From assembly GCA_023974075.1 (NCBI GenBank), contig CM043788.1, positions 31,339,054 through 31,403,053 of the forward strand: a DNA stretch of 64,000 nt, in the 5' to 3' direction. This document shows positions 58,913-64,000 of the stretch, piece by piece (position 1 is the stretch's first letter; every line of letters starts with the position of its first letter). The position numbers and the translations under genes are program-made. The notes below the pieces were generated by a model that saw only the letters and a list, made by a program, of their open reading frames with translations, searched no databases and had not been told where the DNA came from. The DNA is from Chaenocephalus aceratus (lineage: Eukaryota; Chordata; Actinopteri; Perciformes; Channichthyidae).

Positions 58913-59900
58913 ACTAGCAACTTCTTATTATGGGAAATATGAAAACGTCTTTTAAAACTACAATTCCCAGTAGAGACGTGCCATAGAGAACATGTTGCGA
59001 AACACAATAGCCAGCATGTGTAGTTCTGGGGGGGGGAGGGGACGTTCAAATCCAGTTTTGGACAGTCTGCCGTAGTTCCATCCCATTTCAAGTGCTGTTC
59101 GACGCTCGGCGTAACCTTCGGAGCACACTCAAACATCCAATCACAGAGCTTGAGGACTATCACAGGGTTTGTCAAGCGAAGCGGAGAGAATACTTACTTC
59201 CGGGTGTAATATTCTCTAAAGCAAATTAGCTGCTCCGACCCTCGGTCCTGACGGACTCCAACTTGTGTTTATTAATCAAACAAATAAATAAACACAAGGA
59301 TAATTATGTGTTATTGTTGAGTAAATGGAGAATTGCACAGGGGAAAATATATCTTTGCCACAATTTTAGATGCAGATTTTGTTAAACTAATACGTTTGCG
59401 CTGTGGACCAACACTATAAATTGACGGGGTAGCAATAAAGATAACACCATTAAACAGTTACACTAACAGAAATAATATCGATAGCAGCATCCCTAGCAAC
59501 CACCTTGGTAACAATGAAAACGTTGTATAGACACAATTTCCTGAAGTAATCTTCGTAATAACTAGCAAACTAAAGATCATGTACATCCACTGCACACATT
59601 ATCTGAAATAACAACTCATATTTCTCGCATCAAATGACATCAAAACGTATTTCAATGGCCAAACTAACCTTAAAATAGGCATTTTCCACCGAGAATAAAA
59701 CGAAGTTCGGCCATGTTTTTTTTTTCTGCAGGGAGAAATTTGAAGATCACGGGACATAGACGCCAGACATTGGAATGAATGGTGAAAAAAAACGTAGGGA
59801 TCCTACAATTTCAGAGGCGTTTTTGTATAAATACTACGTCCCAAGTTGTGGACCAACGTAGTTATTACACGTTTTTTTGTGAGACTGGGTTGGGAATGAC

Positions 59901-61440
59901 AAGAAGTCGAGAAAGAATAAAAACAATGACTGTCCAAGAACTTTCATCAAAAGTAAGCAGGACATTTTTTTGCGTTTATAACCATTTATGTACTGTTGAA
60001 TGGGACGCAACTGGCAAAACCATTTCTATAATTATGTACCCAATTTGCAGCTATAGCTTTAGAGAGCTACAATTGGGCAGAAGCTCGAAAGCAACACTGC
60101 AACACCTCTACTTAACTTTAGCTGAGATTGTAACAACACCACCACAAGACTCAACAAGTATACATGTCCTACTTTATCTTCTTTTGTTTTACTGGCTGTC
60201 TATATTTGTAACTCGCTCCTGTGAGACGCAATTGGCTGGCGAGGGTTTGGTTGCTCTGAATAGCGTAGATGCCCGTTAGTGTTGATCAGTTGTTTGCATG
60301 ATTGGGAGGAGCCATTCTGACCTGATTTCATGTTATCTAATGGGAACACTGGTGTGCATTGATTCTCTGAGGGACAATGCCTGAAATAAAAAAGGACCTC
60401 TTTTACACAGGTCAAGGGTCAGAGTTTGCTTAAAGATCATATGAAAGTAGCAATAAAAAGCTAACCAGAGACCAGCAGGGGCACTCAGGATCATTTGAAG
60501 TGGCCAAGGGCAGAAATAAAGCATGCTAGTGTCACTTGAACACACAAGACAAGATTAAATAAATGCTTTTGTTAAACCCTAAGAGCAACCTCACTGAATC
60601 GGGATGTTTGGCACATTCTGTAAAATGTGTTTGAAACAATCCTAACTCAAGACTTGTGTTAGCATTGTACTCTATGAGCTAATTTTGTAGCGTGACATTA
60701 TTAACACACAATCTGGGTCAGTGTCATAAATATAGGGCAATTAATTGGTTTGATTTCAGGTCTCTGAATTTAGACCCACATCAGAAAAAAACAGATGTAC
60801 GTATTCCACCGGGGGGACACCAAATTAAAAGAAAAACACAACGGTGGTTTGTGACGCATCAGGTTGCACTTGAGTCTCTGAGGAGCATTTTAGGACTACT
60901 TTACTGTAGATTCCAGCAACTTAGAAAATAATTAAAATTAAATCAGAGGTACAACTTACAAATATGTTATTGTAAACATACATTTGATAATAGTATAATT
61001 ATACAACGAATGTGCTGTTTATGTGATAATTTGATCAACATCATTGTCATTGTATAAATCTGTCATTTAGTATTTGCACCTGTAAAATTGACCAATGTTT
61101 TACTCATAGTAAATGCTATCTGCTTAACTCTCTTAATGCAAAACATGCAAAGTATATGTTTGTACATTACAGTGGTTTCCCATCTCTCCATTTATTTAAT
61201 TGCCACTGCTGTTATTTCTTGTTTCACGGTGCAGAAACTTTAGAGCAAGTGTTTGGAAAACATCCAATTACAAACTAGTACTGCTACATATCCTGCCTAT
61301 TCATGCAATTTAAAACAAGTAATTACGATATTGATTAGCCATTGGCCAGTTGTATGTCAATACTTTGACGTGATTAAAAACTAGTGTGGTGGTTCTGTTA
61401 GATTACATGCTTTAATATTGGTGGGCAAATGGTTCTGTGG
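59901..61440. other. Gene-free region
   Basis: No family motifs or repeat termini recognised. Confidence 0.4.
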
Positions 61441-61625
61441 TTTAAAGGTGGGGTAGGTTTGAGAAACCGGCTCGAGATACACTTTTTGTTATATTCCATG
61501 GAATGCTCTTAACATCCCGATAGAAATTAATATCTGTGCTTTGACAAAAAATCCATAAAAAAATTCATCTGTGGAAGCCGTAGTACTCTAAAAAGCCGGC
61601 CCGGCAGACAACTTGTGACTAATTT
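61441..61625 (+). repeat. Probable dispersed fish repeat
   Basis: Contains GAAACCGGCTCGAGATACAC and CTTAACATCCCGATAG, then GGAAGCCGTAGTACTC and AAAAGCCGGCCCGGCAGAC. I recall this block as a dispersed repeat of fish genomes but cannot name the family from the sequence alone. Confidence 0.35.
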
Positions 61626-64000
61626 GACTTATTTCACACATTGCATACATTAATATTTAAGGGTTAACCCAATGTGTTTATAGTGCAGAATTAGAAAAGA
61701 TTAAACTAACCTACTTTTTTAAATTATGAGCAGCCATAGTAGGAGGAGTGCCATTCGAGAAAAAATGTAATTAAATACTAGTATATTTATTTTTGCTTGT
61801 GAAGGTTTTATTTCAAATTGCTAACTTTGTTTATGTTGATTATTTCCTCTCTCATTGAACTGATAGCAGCTATCTTCTGTTAGGAAAATATTAAGGGGGT
61901 AGTGAGTTGTGCAGTGGTTTGGGGAGGGGGGCAAATAAACTGAAGATAGAGTGTGGACTGTGAAACTGTAAACGCCACGTGGATATAAGTCTCGGGAGAG
62001 TTTATCTGCAGCTCATGTCACGCATGGTAGCTAAAATGAAAACAGCATAATTTGAAAAATGGGAGATGACTACAGAGTTAACACATCAAGCTAATAGCTT
62101 ACATTTAAAGGAACATGTTTAAAATGACACCTTTTAGACCTAAACGCTTTATAAAACATCACATGTAGATTACACCATTAATATACGTTTAACTTGAAGC
62201 GATACCTCACCCTAAATGTAATGAATCTTAAATACTCATCTGCAGGATTACAACGTGGCTGTTTATAGTTTTATCCTTTTTAGAGAAAAGCATATTTTGG
62301 TCATCTGGATCACAAAATATATTCGTATGGCTTCCTAGGTAAGATGCATAAATTATAAAAGTTCCCAATTCAGTTCCTGCCGCGGACAGATTTGACGCCT
62401 GTCATACCTCTCTGTGTCTCTCACCATTTCCTGTCTGCATCTCCACTGGGATTTGATGGAAGTAAATCTGAGTAACTGTGATCACCATATGGCTCATGCA
62501 GCAAAGTCAATTTTCTCTGCTGTCCATCCATGTTCACACATTTTTTTTAAAAGAAATAACACCAATTCAACTCTTTTTACTTTGCCTGTTCAGAAAAATA
62601 CCATGTGCACATTACATCATAAAAGTATTGCAAACTGAATAAAATGTAGACAGAAATCTGTGTCCGTTTGAGCTGCTCTGACAGAATCTTGTTTTATTCT
62701 TTTAACAGCACAGTAGAAAGCACTGTTGTACATAGAGTTATCCCTGCATGAAGGTGAAGGTTAAATTATCTGTCAACTATTATGAGAGGTTAGAGTATGT
62801 GATGGGTAATCCATGTTATTCGACAGGTTGGAGTGAAAATAAGTTGTGATTGGGCTTGTGGTTTGTGGGAATCCAAGATTGGTATGTGAGGAAGGAAAGT
62901 CTGTTTATTGACAGAAAATCTAGAAGAATGTGCCAGAGAGTATTAACTTCTTCAATCATTTTTGAAATATCCAACGCTGCGGACTTGAGTTCCTCATCCT
63001 TATATAATGGGCGGGTCGTGAAGCTGATGTTAACACATCTGAAGCTTTAGCCTTGGCAGAGATTTGATTCAAATGACCTCTTGTAATTCTCTGGACCAAA
63101 GAAATAAACAGAAATCAAAATTATTTTCTATGCAGTGCAATTGATTGTCTTGGCACGCTCCATAATGACTATGATCTGTTTCTTTCTCCTAATCCCCAGG
63201 GGAGCACTATAGTTGCTTTCTCACTGTTTGTTGCAGCCTGGTCACTATATTCCCGCACTGAAGGAGCCTGGGAACAAGGGCAAATCAGCACCTCTGCTGG
63301 GGGCTCAGCGGGGAGGCACATCATGGTCTGATGAGACTCGCTCCCTGCAAAACAAAAACGTTTATTTATTCTGCCATCAAAGACACCTTGTAAACTTTTG
63401 GCCAAACCCCAATCAATAATATCTTAGCAACGTTCAGCATGGATGAGGTGTTGGCAGTAATGGCATGGGAAAAGGATTGTGTAACATTTGAAAAGTGACT
63501 TCTGCTCTTCTTAACCAGTTCAAATATTGTATGGAACCTGCAAAACAGATGAGAAGACTTGAACGGTTGTGTGATTGACAAAATCTGTCCACAATGCATT
63601 TCAAACACTAGCAAAGTACTCAAAACCAACCTCTGTGTGTCTTCAGGACCACGTTGCCATGATGACACACACATGCAAGACTCAATAGGGGAAAACAATA
63701 CCAGCGTTGCTTTAGCAGCTGGTAATAATGGCTCTGAATTCGCTAAAAGTGACAGTTTAAAAAGTCTGCAATTACCTAATTCATTATCATATGCGCTAAC
63801 CTATTATTTAATGTGCTTCAAAAGGACATGAATATCGCCATCATCAGTGACCGGTCACCCCAGGATCTGACCATACGATGGCAACCATCGTGGTCGAGTG
63901 AGAACAAAATGAATGAGCATTCTGCGTTAATGTGTTTCACACTGTTTGAAATAATGACTGTCGGCAGTGTAAACATCTTTGTTACATCTTTTGTAAAATT
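61626..64000. other. Gene-free region to window end
   Basis: Short frames only, none with known motifs. No negr1 or other exon recognised. Confidence 0.4.

Larger units (their letters stand above)
56269..59892. mobile_element. DNA transposon-like element with ~820-bp inverted arms and 8-bp duplication
   Basis: The ends are CAACCCAGTCTCAC (56269) and GTGAGACTGGGTTG (to 59892). The 8-bp duplication GGAATGAC lies at 56261-56268 and 59893-59900. The left arm (56269-57100) and right arm (59075-59892) are reverse complements along their full length with a low level of substitutions and small indels. The CA..TG ends and 8-bp duplication fit a cut-and-paste DNA transposon such as hAT or P, but no transposase frame was recognised, so the superfamily is open. 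The centre holds a LINE end, an inverted repeat and a duplicated arm piece. Confidence 0.85.

Noticed and set aside
59779..60279. 166-codon plus-strand frame
   Set aside because: It begins inside the right arm of the repeat element and crosses its boundary and target duplication; no protein motif.
19071..64000. Exons of negr1, the expected next gene by human synteny
   Set aside because: I looked for immunoglobulin-domain and GPI-tail motifs on the minus strand and found none; the gene may lie beyond the window.

Overview
This window is vertebrate nuclear DNA, almost certainly from a ray-finned (teleost) fish. Two genes are recognisable, both on the minus strand and both split by GT-AG introns. 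They are ptger3 (prostaglandin E2 receptor EP3, two coding exons, 11670-13619) and zranb2 (zinc-finger Ran-binding-domain splicing protein, ten coding exons, 15661-19070). The same two genes are adjacent and co-oriented in human 1p31, so this is conserved microsynteny with a gap of only about 2 kb. The fish assignment rests on the repeats: chromodomain Ty3/Gypsy (sushi-like), DIRS, several hAT families, L2-type LINE ends and long CA arrays.

Layout. 1-11.6 kb is non-coding: ends of hAT and LINE elements, CA microsatellites, a degenerate CCCTAA block and a 5'-truncated L2-type LINE just downstream of ptger3. 11.7-19.3 kb holds the two genes and the presumed zranb2 promoter. 19.3-34.4 kb is gene-free, with a 1.4-kb hAT that has a perfect 8-bp target duplication, and some old LINE remnants. 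34448-48113 is a nest of transposons. An outer hAT carries a Harbinger-type MITE and a second, BED-finger hAT. The second hAT contains a DIRS retrotransposon, and the DIRS tyrosine-recombinase gene is split by a chromodomain Gypsy element. 48.2-64 kb is gene-free and holds a small hAT MITE, microsatellites, a 78-bp near-perfect hairpin, a minus-strand LINE end and a 3.6-kb element with inverted arms of about 820 bp.

The genes act separately. EP3 is a plasma-membrane GPCR and ZRANB2 a nuclear RNA-binding splicing regulator. No exon of a third host gene was recognised; the space beyond zranb2 is where the negr1 side would lie by human synteny. Every other long open frame belongs to a mobile element or to a simple repeat. 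Coordinates of splice sites, terminal repeats and target duplications were read by eye from the sequence. Family names rest on recognisable motifs, not on database searches.
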